From Tetrapyrgos nigripes (lineage: Eukaryota > Basidiomycota > Agaricomycetes > Agaricales > Campanellaceae), in assembly GCA_013368315.1 (NCBI GenBank), contig JAACJM010000210.1, forward strand, positions 27,501 to 91,500: DNA of 64,000 bases, written 5' to 3'. Positions 9,680-20,761 of the stretch are shown in pieces. Position numbers and translations under genes: made by a program. The notes beneath the pieces were generated by a model. It was not told where the DNA came from. It saw only the letters and a list, made by a program, of their open reading frames with translations, and searched no databases. Positions within the stretch are counted from its first letter, which is position 1. Each line of letters begins with the position of its first letter.

Positions 9680-12600
9680 CAGTCACGGACAAGCAAACAC
9701 GACAAAATTTTCGGCCCACTTTCCCTGGGCATAATTAATAGCGAAAACAATAGATTACTGTATTTATGGTATCTAGGGCACCAATAGATGGTACTCTATC
9801 GAGCTGATTTCTCTCAAACTGAAGGGGGAAATTTTGATCCCAAGAAGTTGGCCGTTCCTCAAAAAAACCCGGAAAAATCTGAAAAAATGCGGAATCGACT
9901 CCGTTTGAGGAGCTGATCATTATTCCGAAAAAAAGCAGGGCTGTGGAGTCACTAGTAAGCGCAAATTTCACTAGCCAAATAAGGAAATCCAACCAACTTT
10001 TGAAACACTATGCGCACTCTACAGCGCCTTGGTCGTCCTCGCAAGCGCAAACGAGACACTACAGGCTTGCGGAATCAGTCAAAAAGCGAAAACCTCAATC
10101 AGGGAAGGAGAAGCAGGGCACCCTCACCCGAAAAGACAGATGAAAACGAGGTTCTTGACCGTGCTTGGCTCCCAGAGGACTTGACTGGCTTTGCCTACTT
10201 TTATGGGTATGAGGGAGACTCTGAGAGAGAGGATTCTGATGGAGAGGACTTTGAAGGAGATGGTTCTGATGAAGAAGATGATGAAGAAGCAGAGGCATTA
10301 GAATTGGATGATTTTACTGAAGAAGACTATTTGACACCTGGACTGACTGAAAAGCTGATTCAGTATGCGGCAGCCATGGACACGGATATTTACGATGAAG
10401 ACTGGATTCCTCCAAACCTAATGAAGAAGAGAAAGCGTCAAGAAAGAGAACATAAAGGTGTGCCATACAAGATACTTTCCTTTTCGTTAGTTTTGTAATT
10501 AACTTGGTTACAGAACGTCCCACTTCTTATTACACGGGCCCTGTATTCGAAAACATGTCTAAACGTTCGCCACGTCGACACAAGAAGCAGATGAAAGGTC
10601 AGCAGACCTTGCTGTCAATGGATTTTAGCGGAGGAAAGCACAACAGTAATGGACCACGCACCAAGCAAAAAACCGAACCCCAAACCTCCTCATCTCATTC
10701 CAACCATCCAGTACCACTTCCTGCCCACACTGACAATATCTCTTTCGCCTCTCCAATCCCTAAATCACCTCGCATTCGTGAAGAGACAGTTGAGCCCACT
10801 CTGTCATGGGAAGAACCTGTCACTGCATCAACTCCCATACGCGAAGAAACTCTTGAGCCAGAATTATCATGGCCAAATGGTGCAGATGGGCAAAGTACAG
10901 ATGGTACAAGTGTGGATGGGTCCCGGTCAAGTCCTGTAACAACGTCGACGAATGAAGGCGCTGGAGAAAAAGAAGTGTGGGAGCAAGAGCTTGAAGAGGA
11001 AAGAATGGATGACATCTATGGTCTGCGAGAAGAGGTGGAAATCCGGCCCTGGGATGTGCTCCGAGAGCAGGTTAAGAGTGATTTGAAGAAGGCCAGAAAA
11101 CAACATTTACCAATGTCAAAAATCAACCAGCTTCTCATCATTCGCAACTTCGCTACCCTTCGGTTGAAAGGATTCTCTCGTATCCAGGCCAGTCAGGAGA
11201 TTGCTTTGCAGTGGTATGAAGGAGATGGGACCCATTTTGCTCGCCGTGTTCGTGCTCTGGCCAGACACTATCAAGCATATGAGCAACTTCCAAAGGAAAA
11301 AAGAGGGGGAACACGCACGTCTCAATCCCTTTTATCTGACCAACAAACCGAGAATGTGGCGAGAGCATGGTTAAACTCCCAGAAGATTGGTACAGTCACT
11401 CCCAAAGATTTCTGTAAAGCTCTCAACGAAATTATCCTTCCTAAACTCGGTATTATACGCAAAACTCCCCTCTGTACGCGTACAGCTCGACGCTGGATGA
11501 TCAAGCTGGGCTGGAGGTTAACGACATTGAAGAAAGGTGTTTACATTGATGGTCATGAGCGAGAGGATGTGGTGAAGTATTGGAACGAGGTGTTTCTTCC
11601 CGAGATGCTAAAATGGGAACGTCGCATGGCTCGGTATGAAGGCGAAGAGTTGCGGAGAGTTGAGCCAAACCTGCTGCCTGGAGAGAAGGAGATCATTGCA
11701 CAATTTCATGATGGAAGTGGCTTCCACGTAAACGACTTCAAGGCGACCATATGGTTTGTATTCTCCTTTTTATTTTAACTGTCATTCTCACCAAATGCTT
11801 CCAGGCTTAAGATTGGTCAAATTATGTTGCGCAAGAAAGGTCGCGGCCGTCTGATTCACATCTCAGACTTCATTAATCAAGTTACTGGTCGGTTGGTTTG
11901 TCGTGACGAGAATGGAAAAATCACTCGAGATGCTCGTCGTGTCATTTATCCAGGTTCCACAGGTGATGATTGGTGGGACACGAAGCAGCTTCTAGAGCAG
12001 ATTGAGGAGGCCATTTCAATATTTGAAGAGGCGCATCCTGACTGTGTTGCTTTATTCGTTTTCGATCAATCATCTGCACATGCTTCTCTTGCGCCCGATG
12101 CTCTCCGTGCTTTCGAGATGAACAAATCCAACAGCGGAAAGCAACGAAAGCAGAAGGATACCATTATTCCAGAGTCAAGTCCCAACACATCAAAACATGG
12201 TCAGGTTCAGAAAATGACGCTTTCCGATGGCTCCCCCAAAGGTCTGGAACAAGTTCTTAGGGAGCGTGGATTTGATGTTGAGGGCATGCGTGCCAAATGC
12301 AAGCCAATCTGTCCTTTTGAAAATGATAGATGCTGCATGGCCCGCCTTCTCAGCAAACAGGATGACTTTGCTAATCAAATTTCGATGCTGGAGGAACTGA
12401 TCACCCGCAAAGGTCATCTTTGTATCTTTCTCCCTAAGTTTCATTGCGAGCTTAACCCGATAGAAATGGTAAGTTGTTGATTAAACTCTATATACTTTTT
12501 ACTTATCCGTTGTTACTTAGTACTGGGGGTGGACCAAATAGCGTTACCGTGAAGAACCACACAACACATTTGCGGAGGCCAAAGAAGCGGTCTTCAAGCA

Positions 12601-12997
12601 CCTCGATGCCTGCCCCACTGATGTCATTTGCTGCTTTATTAACCGTTCCTGGAGGTGGATGAGCGCGTATAGACTTGGACTCATGGGAAATGCTGCAGAA
12701 TGGGCTGTTCAGAAGCAGAAGGGTCATTGAGCGGTCTCAGCCACTGCTATGATGCATTTAGATGCTGTAGTTAATTAGACTGGTAGACTTTGACGCTGAA
12801 TTCCACCCTTACAAAATCGTATAAATCTTCCAAAAATTTGGCCGTTCCCAAAAAACCGTGGGAAAGACTTCTAAAGTGCTTTTTTCGACGTATTTCCGTG
12901 CCCTGAGTACAAATCTGCTCTTATTTTGGCCTCAAATGTAGCCAATCTGCGGCGATCTGTCAATTACAAATTTGTCGATTTTGCTTGTCCACGACTG
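9680..12997 (+). mobile_element. DDE DNA transposon, 3.3 kb, TA target duplication
   Basis: The left end CAGTCACGGACAAGCAAA (from 9,680) and the reverse complement of the right end, CAGTCGTGGACAAGCAAA (to 12,997), form ~30-bp terminal inverted repeats. TA flanks both sides (9,678-9,679 and 12,998-12,999). TA duplication, CAGT ends and the D,D,E protein together point to the IS630/Tc1/mariner superfamily, in an unusually long, intron-containing fungal form. A second subterminal motif (TTGGCCGTTCC) occurs at both ends (9,849 and 12,839). It disrupts the retroelement frame exactly between linker and protease. Confidence 0.85.
10010..12730 (+). pseudogene. DDE transposase, four exons, one nonsense codon
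   Basis: Catalyses cut-and-paste transposition. Start ATG 10,010 (MRTLQRLGRPRKRKR, basic N-terminus, then an acidic region). Exons: 10,010-10,457, 10,514-11,753, 11,805-12,468 and 12,521-12,730. All three introns begin GT and end AG and keep frame. Predicted catalytic acids lie in QFHDGSGF (exon 2), FVFDQSSAHA (exon 3) and LNPIE (end of exon 3), followed by YWGWTK in exon 4. That order matches a DDE triad of the IS630/Tc1 type. TAG at 12,539-12,541 breaks exon 4, seven codons after NPIEM, although 62 open codons follow. The host-like intron pattern suggests long residence in fungi. The break may be recent or suppressible by an alternative splice. Confidence 0.85.
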
Positions 12998-12999
12998 TA

Positions 13000-13664
13000 G
13001 TCAAGAGTTAGTCCATTGAGATCCTGTCGAATAGTTCTCAAAGGATAGACCTCGCGAGGACAGGGATAAGAAGTTTGTTCTAGCAAGTCGCCCTAGCGAG
13101 ATGTTGAGAGTAACCTGCCCCAAGATCAACGGTAAACGACAAGTAGAGTGTGTAATGGATAGTGGTTCTCAAATCATATCCATGAACAGTGATGTTGCTG
13201 TGAAATTGGACTTACATTGGGATCCTGACATTGTGATCCATATGCAAAGTGCTAACAGTGATCTTAACCCCATGTGAGGCCTCGTGAAGAATGTACCCAT
13301 AGTTTTTGGAGAGATTTTGATTTATCTTCAGATTCACATCATAGATGATACTCCTTATGAAGTTCTTATAGGGAGACCCTTTGATGTTCTTTGTGGAATG
13401 CAAATCAACAACAATGTAGATGGAGGTCAAGTTATTACGCTAACTGACCCCAACTCCGGTAGAAGATGTTGTATGGGAACATATCCTCGAGGAGGATCTC
13501 CTGTAGCGGCCCTCAGGAAGCAGAATGTACCTACTACCTCTGTAGTCGAGCCTGATACAGCCTCGAATGAAGAGAAGAAGACTAGGTCTGAATCTGCTGA
13601 ACCTGAAGAGAAAGATAGCGCATCTCAAGAAACAAATTTTCTTTGGACCTCGATGAACTCTTGA
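13000..13664 (+). pseudogene. pol (PR): Ty3/gypsy aspartic protease
   Basis: Cleaves the Gag-Pol polyprotein. The active-site motif VMDSGSQ appears near 13,160 after an RVTCPKINGKRQ strand, and the second conserved strand YEVLIGRPFDVL lies ~70 residues on, as in retropepsins. In-frame TGA codons at 13,017-13,019 and 13,275-13,277 both fit CGA to TGA. A TAG occurs near 13,032. After ~13,640 the frame changes into an acidic segment (LDELLNQEGEVAISFHFDENGD). Confidence 0.85.
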
Positions 13665-15564
13665 ATCAAGAGGGAGAGGTGGCCATAAGTTTTCATTTTG
13701 ACGAGAATGGTGATATCATAATTGATGGATATTCAGTGCCAGAGAAGGATCGAACATTCAGAAAAGAAGAAATATGTGAGTCGTACACGTACACGAGCAT
13801 GGCTCACATCGAGAAGACAGACACTAAAGCAGCGCAATTGCTACAAAGTCTTTTACAAGAAAGACAAAGTGGTGATGTGAGTTTGTATACTCTACATTGA
13901 GTCGGAATAGATGAGTTCCCTGCGCGAGGAATCTCACAGACAGAAGGAACCTCGCGTTTTGACACTGGAGTGGTAGAAGTATATGGTAAGTATAAGCCAG
14001 TCGCTATAAAGGTTCGACCAGTCAAAGATACCTTACCTGAAGAATTCAGAATCACTAGGGACATCACTGGCAACCCTCTTGAAGGTATGCCAGTACTTAA
14101 TCCCAACCCGCCTGAGTTTGTGCCTGGTGAAAGGTACACTCTCAAATGTAAAGAAATCATAGACACGAACCATCCGGAAGGATTTCTACAACCAGAGGAA
14201 TGAAAACTGTTGCATGATTTCATGTTGAAACACAAACCAGGCTTCGCGTGGCAGACTAGCAAAGCAGGGAACTTCAAACGAGAATTCTTCCCTCCTATTC
14301 ATATTCCTATAGCTCCACATGTTCCCTGGAACGAAAGACCTATTCCAGTTACTCCTGGCAAGCATAAAGAGGTCTATGACCTCATTCATGAAAAGATTGC
14401 AGCTGGTACTTATGAACCCTCGAATGGTTCATACAGGGGTAGATGGTTCTGCGTACTTAAGAAAGATGGCAAGGTTCGAATTGTACATAGTCTAGAGCCC
14501 TTGAACAAAGTAACTATTCAGCACGCAGGTATTCCACCTGCCACTGCTGATGTTACTAGGAACTTCATGGGTGCCTCTTGTCTAGGGCTATTCAATATAT
14601 TTGTTGGTTATGATCACAGGTATCTCACTCCTGAGTCACGAGACATGACAGCGTTCCAAACACCCTTTGGATTGCATAGACTTGTCAAGCTACCTAGGAT
14701 GAGATACCTCATCTAACTATACCTTATATTGACGATGTACCTGTTCGAGGACCACCTACTAGGTACGAGTTACCTGGAGGCAGCTACAAGACTATACCAG
14801 AGAACCCAGGCATAAGAAAATTCGTTTGGGAACACTTCCAAGGCTTAAATAGGATCGTTCAACGACTGTCCTATGCTGGAGGAACGTTCTCAGGCAAGAA
14901 GAGTTTCTTATGTGTACCACAAGCTACTGTGGTAGGACACTTATGCTCTTATGAAGGACACGAGATAGATCCTAAAAAGTTGGAGACCTTGATATCATGG
15001 CCTACACCTTTAAATCTACCCGAACTAAGAAGTTTTCTAGGGACATCGGGTCAGCTGCAAATGTTTGTTAGAGACTACGCAAAGATAACAGCGGCGTTAA
15101 ACAAGCTTACAGGAAAAGTCCCATGGACTTGGGGTCCAGAGCAGCAGAGCGCCTTTGATAAAGTAAAGGTTGTGCTTGCAATAGCCCCACCACTACGAGC
15201 AGTGAATTACGATGATAAAGAAGGAATTTGTGTGGGAGTAGATACTTCCTATATGGCTGTCAGTTATTACTTGTACCAGGTTGATCCTCACGATCCTAAG
15301 AAGAAGAACTACATTTACTTTGGTTCAATAACTCTTAATGAGAGGGAAGCTAGATTCTCCCAACCTAAACGAGAGTTGTATGGTTTGAAGCTAGCACTCG
15401 AAGATTTGTATTATACGACTTATGGATGTAGGAAACTGAAAGTATATACCGACGCGAGCTATATCAAAGGCATGCTCGACAACCCTAGTTGTGGTCCGAA
15501 CGCTACAATTAATAGGTGGATTGAGGATGTTAGAAAGTATACGTTGGCTGATGGCCTCTCGTGA
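13643..15564 (+). pseudogene. pol (RT-RH): Ty3/gypsy reverse transcriptase and RNase H, inactive
   Basis: Makes cDNA from element RNA. The protease-RT linker runs to 14,200, then a TGA (14,201-14,203). RT fingers (FCVLKKDGKVRIVHSLEPLN) follow, with the palm motif that should read F-D-L/I-F-V-G-Y-D. Here the first catalytic Asp is Asn (AAT at 14,594-14,596). Just after LVKLP near 14,695 about 25-30 expected codons are missing and the frame shifts. The YIDD motif survives at 14,727-14,738. The connection and RNase H region follows (VGVDTSY, REL near the middle, VYTDAS). TGA at 15,562-15,564 ends the frame. Confidence 0.9.
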
Positions 15565-17494
15565 AGACCTCCCACGATAAGTTCACAGCATCGAACACTG
15601 CCCTCTGAAGAAGAACTGATGGATGTTGACGATGGTGCACCCATTCCCTTCACGAAGTATGATGAGAATGACGATGACACCTTCGACTTCGAGGATTTCA
15701 AAAGTCTATTGATAATAGAGGAGGATACTTGAATCAAGTAGCTAGAAGCTTTGAAGAGATCGAAGACGACATTCAAGAAGTTCTAGATGAAGAAAGAATG
15801 ATCAAGAAAAGAACAGATGAAGTACAGCATCTCTCTCTAGCTACTGTAGCTCAGTTCGCGCAGACAACCCTGCTGCCTGAAACTACGGAAGAACATGTCG
15901 CGAAGCATCCCTATAGTGAAACACATAGGTCTTCAGCTGTGAAAGAGATGGATGGCTTACTTTTAGATATTAAAGAATATCTAATAGATCCTACAGAACG
16001 AAGATGGAAAACAAAGAAGAAAAGACAACAGTTCGAGAAGCTACTATCAAAGTTCTTCGTAGATACTGAAGGACGACTCTACAGGAAAAGTCTGGTTGGG
16101 GGGAATCAACCCCTTCTGGTCGCACCACAAGGAAAGAGAATGTATATGATGCAAGCTGCGCACGACCACCTTGGTCATAAAGGTGTCTACACAACCACAG
16201 CTATGCTCGAGAAGCGATTCTGGTGGCCTGAGCTCGAGAAGGATGTCAACTGGTTTGTATCCTCTTGTCAGACGTGCCAAGATCAACTGCTACAACATGT
16301 AAGGATACCTCCTACTGTAACATGTACACCTTCTCTATTCCAAAAAGTTCATGTAGACGTCTTCAAAGTATCTCCAGCTAGTAATGGCTGTAAACATGTA
16401 GTACATGGTAGATGTGCTTTGTCTAGATGGTCAGAAGCACGAGCCTTACGACAAGATAACGTGAAAGGTATCGCTGATTGGCTCTTCGAAGACATTATTT
16501 GCAGATGGGGTTGTCCAGAAGAGATAGTGATGGATAATGCACCTCAAATGATAGCAGTACTTAAGTGGTTAGAAACTAAGTATGGTATCAGGGGTATAAC
16601 CATTTCTGCCTACAACTCGCAGGCAAATGGTATCATCAAAAGGGCACACTTTGACATAAGACAAGCTCTAGTGAAAGCAACTGGTGGGGATCTAGCGAAG
16701 TGGTACTGGTTCTTGAAACCTGTACTTTGGTCAGATCGAGTGACAGTAAGAAAGGGACTTGGTTGTTCACCTTACTTCATAACACTAGGAGCTGAACCGA
16801 TACTACCTCTAGACATAGTTGAGTCTACGTGGTTGGTAAAACTACCAAATCGCATGCTTACTACAGAAGAGTTAGTTGGTTATTGAGCTCAAGCTTTAGC
16901 TAAACATCGTGTACATATAGAAGATATGATAGCCCGCGTAGACAAACACAAAAGAAGAAGGAATACAGACATGTAATCAAAGATTGGGATTTCAAACCTG
17001 GAACTCTAGTACAACTACGCAATATGCGAATTGAAAAGAATCTAGACCGGAAGATGTATCCTAGATACTTAGGTCCAATGATAGTCATTCGTAGGACGCG
17101 TGGTGGTGCATATATACTAGCAGAAATGGATGGATCAGTACTTCGTGAGAAGGTAGCAGCCTTCTGCCTACTTCCCCACAAAGCTAGATATAAACCGATA
17201 GAGTTACCAGAGAATATCCACTCTCTAATAGATCTGAGTCCTGAACAACTAAATAAGATGGTACAGGAAGAAGAACTTCGAGATGAGGATTGGACACCTG
17301 ATAGGGATTATATATTTGATGCTATTCCTAACCTTCGAGTTCCACAGTTTGATGACAATGACGAATTAGTTGAGCTCGAACCTTCAACTGCGCAGGAAGA
17401 ACCACGCGAGGTTGAACCAGAAGAAGAAAACCCAGATGAAGAAGTCGGAGTACGCATGTGTGCTCAAAGAAGGGCACAGAATGTCACCAAGTAG
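15565..17494 (+). pseudogene. pol (IN): Ty3/gypsy integrase, catalytic Glu replaced
   Basis: Inserts cDNA into the genome. After an acidic linker the HHCC zinc domain is clear (AHDHLGHKG, then CQTCQ). In the core, the D of HVDVF and the D of VMDNAP are present. The third residue, expected as E in the ANGxxERxHxDIR context, is K (AAA at 16,638-16,640), so strand transfer should be lost. TGA at 16,884-16,886 and a frameshift near 16,970 precede the GPY/F-like C-terminal module (YPRYLGPMIVIRRTRGGAY) and an acidic tail ending at 17,494. No chromodomain is seen. Confidence 0.9.
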
Positions 17495-17570
17495 GGAAAG
17501 TCTAAAAAGATAGACTTCCCTGCCCCAGGTAAATGTCCAACTTCCACAATACCCGGGGCGAGGGAAGCCA

Positions 17571-17656
17571 GAGCTAACCTGGATTTGAACCAGGGACTGC
17601 TGCGATTGAAGTATGAGCCTCATGTCACAGCTGTGTTACCACTACACCATCAGCGC
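17571..17656 (-). tRNA. tRNA-like sequence, possibly intron-containing; identity unresolved
   Basis: The minus strand reads GCGCTGA TG, then TGGTGTAGTGGTAACA (a good A box and D arm with GTGT/ACAC stem). A CCTGG-TTCAAAT-CCAGG arm carries a near-consensus B box (GGTTCAAATCC), and TTAGCTC closes the acceptor stem with one C-T mismatch. An anticodon stem GCTGT/GCAGC can form around a ~23-nt loop holding an ATGAG-G-CTCAT hairpin, which could be an intron. Position 33 is not T in that fold, so the anticodon is uncertain and it may be a pseudogene. It sits inside the retroelement, after integrase. Confidence 0.45.
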
Positions 17657-17816
17657 ATATAAACACAAAGGCAGTGACATATGGTTGTACCTCCGTTGGC
17701 GACATTACTCAAAATCGAAAGCCTAGTCGCATAGACGTTGTGTTACTTAGTTCACCCAAAAAGAAATGAAGTACTAGGCATGTATTGCAATAACTACTAC
17801 TTCGCGAAGACAAGTA

Positions 17817-18026
17817 CAGTGGGTCAAAAAATTGTCCACATGTTTCGCATTTTTGGAAAGATTGCCAATTTAAGCAATACTGAGTAGAGATATTGAAATG
17901 TGGTCAGTGATGGGCAGAACGCCCTTGATAAGAGCTACAATAATCTGTTTTATTTGTCCTATTTGGCTCAAAACTCATGGAGATATGATTGATTTAAAAT
18001 GGTATGTCATTTGGACAATTTTTTGA
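17817..18026 (+). repeat. Left TIR of Tc1 copy 1
   Basis: 210 bp, mirrored at 19,234-19,443 with scattered differences. TCAAAAAATTGTCCA occurs at the outer edge and again, inverted, at the inner edge, so each TIR is itself bounded by an inverted motif, a possible pair of transposase-binding sites. Confidence 0.85.
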
Positions 18027-18143
18027 GTTGCCACTTCAAAATCAGTATTGTAACTATGTGATGTCTCATAGATGACATCATAAGTGGAGTTGTACAATGA
18101 TGCAATGGCTACATCATAATGATATCATAGCTGCCAGCTGGAC

Positions 18144-18153
18144 CATATATAAG
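18144..18153 (+). promoter_or_regulatory. TATA-like box of the Tc1 transposase
   Basis: CATATATAAG lies ~35-40 bp before the ATG at 18,187. This favours that ATG over the upstream one at 18,097, which would place the TATA box inside the coding region. Confidence 0.5.
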
Positions 18154-18186
18154 GGCATCCAGTTGTTCTATAGCCCTCATCAAATC

Positions 18187-19203
18187 ATGAGACCCATCAC
18201 ATCCACCCAGAAAGACAATATCCTCTCTCTCCTCCAAACTTCTGCTTCATCCAGGGAAATCTCTGCTAAAACTGGGGTATCCAAGTCAAAGATTGCTTCT
18301 CTGGCCAAAGAGATGTATCCTGACAAGGAGAACCATCAAGCAGGGCGTCCTAGAAAGCTGTCTACCACTGATGAACGTGCTGCTATCCAACAAATCAACA
18401 CTGGCAAAGCTGAAAATGCTACAGAAGTGGCCAGAAACATCAATCCCCTCCTTGACCAACCTGTCTCCACCCAAACCATTCGAAATTCCCTTCTCAGGCA
18501 TGATGTGGACACATCTAAAACGAAGAAGAAGCCCAAACTCACTGCAGCTCACAGGAAGGCTCGTTTAAACTTTGCACAGAAGTACAGAAACTGGACTGTG
18601 GATGACTGGAAAAGGGTTATTTGGTCAGATGAGACTAAAATCAATCGATATGGGTCAGATGGACAGCAGTATGTGTGGGGGAGGAAGGGTGAATCCTTGG
18701 GAGAGAGAAATGTGGTGGAAACAGTCAAATTTGGAGGAGGAAATATCATGGTGTGGGGATGTATGGGGTGGGAAGGAGTTGGAAACATGGCAAAGGTGGA
18801 GGGCAGGATGAATGCAGAGCAGTATGTGGATATTTTGGAGAACAACCTTCTGGAGAGCATGGATATTTTGGGTGTTGATCCAGAGGTGGCCATTTTTCAG
18901 CAAGACAATGATCCTAAACACAAGTCAAAACTGGCCACCAAGTGGTTTGAAGACAACAACATCCATTGCATGAGCTGGCCTGCTCAATCTCCTGACCTGA
19001 ACCCCATTGAACACCTCTGGACAACCCTCAAACACAAGCTCAATGGATATGACACAGCACCCTCTGGAGTTTGGGAAATATGGGACAGAGCAGCTGAAAA
19101 GTGGGATGAAATCACAGAAGAAGATTGTCAGAAATTGATCAGGAGCATGCCTAGAAGGATTGAGGCTGTGTTGAAGGCCAAAGGAGGGCATACCAAGTAC
19201 TGA
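18187..19203 (+). CDS. Tc1-family DD34E transposase, intact
   Basis: 338 residues from the chosen Met (MRPITSTQ); an in-frame ATG at 18,097 would add 30. Residues ~1-110 contain two helix-turn-helix segments (SREISAKTGVSKSKI and TEVARNINPLL..SQTIRNSL type) joined by a GRPRKL hook. The catalytic acids are in WSDETKIN, FQQDNDPKH and SPDLNPIEHLW. I count 34 residues between the second D and the E, the Tc1 signature. Length is normal for Tc1 transposases. No intron, stop or frameshift. It should bind the TIRs and move this element or related non-autonomous copies. Reverse-strand open frames within it are shadows. Confidence 0.95.
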   Translation: MRPITSTQKDNILSLLQTSASSREISAKTGVSKSKIASLAKEMYPDKENHQAGRPRKLSTTDERAAIQQINTGKAENATEVARNINPLLDQPVSTQTIRNSLLRHDVDTSKTKKKPKLTAAHRKARLNFAQKYRNWTVDDWKRVIWSDETKINRYGSDGQQYVWGRKGESLGERNVVETVKFGGGNIMVWGCMGWEGVGNMAKVEGRMNAEQYVDILENNLLESMDILGVDPEVAIFQQDNDPKHKSKLATKWFEDNNIHCMSWPAQSPDLNPIEHLWTTLKHKLNGYDTAPSGVWEIWDRAAEKWDEITEEDCQKLIRSMPRRIEAVLKAKGGHTKY

Positions 19204-19233
19204 GCTAGCACTTTCTGTATTTTCACTTGCATG

Positions 19234-19443
19234 TCAAAAAATTGTCCAAATGACATACCATTTTAAATCAGTCATATCTCCATGAGTTTTAAGCCAAATA
19301 AGACAAAACAGACAGAATATTGTAGCGTTTATCAAGGGCTTTCTGCCCATCACTGACCACATTTTAATATCTCTACTCAGTATTGCTTAAATTGGCAATC
19401 TTTCCAAAAATGCGAAACATGTGGACAATTTTTTGACCCACTG
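19234..19443 (+). repeat. Right TIR of Tc1 copy 1
   Basis: Inverted partner of 17,817-18,026, differing at scattered positions (for example ATATTAAAATG against ATATTGAAATG when compared in one orientation). Confidence 0.85.
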
Positions 19444-19524
19444 TATACCTAGGACGAAAAACCAAGACCAGTGTAAAGACCGAAGAAGACCCATCTAACG
19501 GGTTAAAGTTGCATAACGAAAGAA

Positions 19525-20761
19525 CTACGCCTTCGCTCCACTACCACTCGCAACCTTGTCCACTGGCGAATCAGATTCGCGAACAACAGAATCCTCGAGT
19601 TGAGTATGCGCCAAATGTACACGAACGACCTCCTGGTAAGACGAGTGTAAACTCTGATAGGACTGCATGTGGAACTGGATTTGGTGGTGAACAGAAAGGA
19701 TTTTGTTCGCAAGAAAGTTCTTGATAGCATTAAGAACCTCAGAAGGGAGTTCGTCGAAAACCACGAAAGGAAGCAGGTTGACATCCTGCAAAAGCTCGGA
19801 AGGGTCGACGGCGAGAAGCTTCTCTTGTTCTGCATATGCAAAGTCAGTTCAACCTTGGCAAAGGCAACAGGCTTAACACACACCTGAAGTTAGCAGGTTA
19901 AAGTTGGAAGAGGTACCTCCAATTCGTCCTCGACGAGAGGTATCTGACTTAGCAATATAGAAATTAGCTTTTCTGTATTCGCGAGATGTCGTATCGACAC
20001 CAGGCACCATGTGATAGGGAATACACACCGTAGTAGCCCTAGCAGGGGTCGCACTGGCTCGGGAAGGTGTCTATAAAGAGTCCAGATACTAAGTATAAAA
20101 GAAGAATGAAATGTGAACAGTACTCACGGAACTAGCTGAGTTCTTAGGAATCTTCGCAAGCTTAGCCTTAGGGGGAGCATGAACAGAGGCCTTGATACCA
20201 GGTTCAACCATCTGGGTGAACAAAACTCGGTGAAAGGGACCATACGCGAACATGCTCTCTAGACTTACCTCAACATTGCCAGTGACATCCTCGATATCAT
20301 CATTGGTGATAATCTGCCTAGACTAAAGAAGGCATTAGCAACAGCTCTACGTGAAGCTAAGAAAAGAAGAATACCCTAGTGTTCTGTTTCGCAGGACGAT
20401 CCTTATCCTCAGGAAGAGGAGGACCATGTCCGATTAACGCAAGGAATTGCCTAACACTGTTCACACAATGTAAGGCCCCCATCAGATTGGCCTTGGTAGT
20501 GTTCTCAATGGTCTTGAGACCGTCCACCATGACCTTCACCAACTCAGCATCCTTTTTGAAGGTAACCGGATCGCTGGGAAGGGCCTGCGAAGTAAGACAA
20601 GTCAATAAAGAAGAACGAGTGTATTTGATACCACTCACCAAATGATCTCCGAACGCAATAACAGCAGCGCGTTGATCCTTCTCCTTACCAAACTTGAGGG
20701 ATCCAGCGAGGTTGCTCTCGAGAAAGGCTGCTCGGTCCCTCCAGCTGGAAGCATCGAACAT
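19525..20761 (-). CDS. Antisense gene B inside the gypsy element, unknown function
   Basis: Multi-exon gene of unrecognised family. Proposed exons: 20,761-20,639 (MFDASSWRDRAAFLESNL), 20,584-20,375, 20,332-20,269, 20,211-20,128, from 20,070, and a last exon ending 19,525 (EQEKLLAVDPSELLQ to VASGSGAKA). Introns of 40-60 bp start GTGAG/GTATT/GTAAG and end in CAG/TAG. Frame is kept over the first four junctions; near 19,870-19,890 a TGA may interrupt the last one. The product would be ~280-300 residues, largely helical in appearance, without a motif I know. An upstream ATG (MSQNSKLLK, ~20,791) is one frame off and may be the original start. It runs opposite to gag-pol and sits between integrase and the polypurine tract, next to gene A. 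Confidence 0.6.

Larger units (their letters stand above)
17817..19443 (+). mobile_element. Intact Tc1-type transposon, copy 1 (1,627 bp)
   Basis: The ends are CAGTGGGTCAAAAAATTGTC and its complement. Terminal inverted repeats span 17,817-18,026 and 19,234-19,443 (210 bp each). TA flanks both ends (17,815-17,816 and 19,444-19,445). One uninterrupted transposase gene is inside. Length and ORF are identical to the inverted copy at 42,628-44,254. It is nested in the dead gypsy element and shows no CpG decay, so it is younger. Confidence 0.95.

Noticed and set aside
18097..18186. Upstream ATG as Tc1 transposase start
   Set aside because: A TATA-like box lies between it and the internal Met, and the extra 30 residues lack family features; the internal Met was preferred.
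18286..19191. Reverse-strand and alternate-frame ORFs inside Tc1 copy 1 (and the same in copy 2)
   Set aside because: Shadows of the transposase; identical in both copies only because the DNA is identical.
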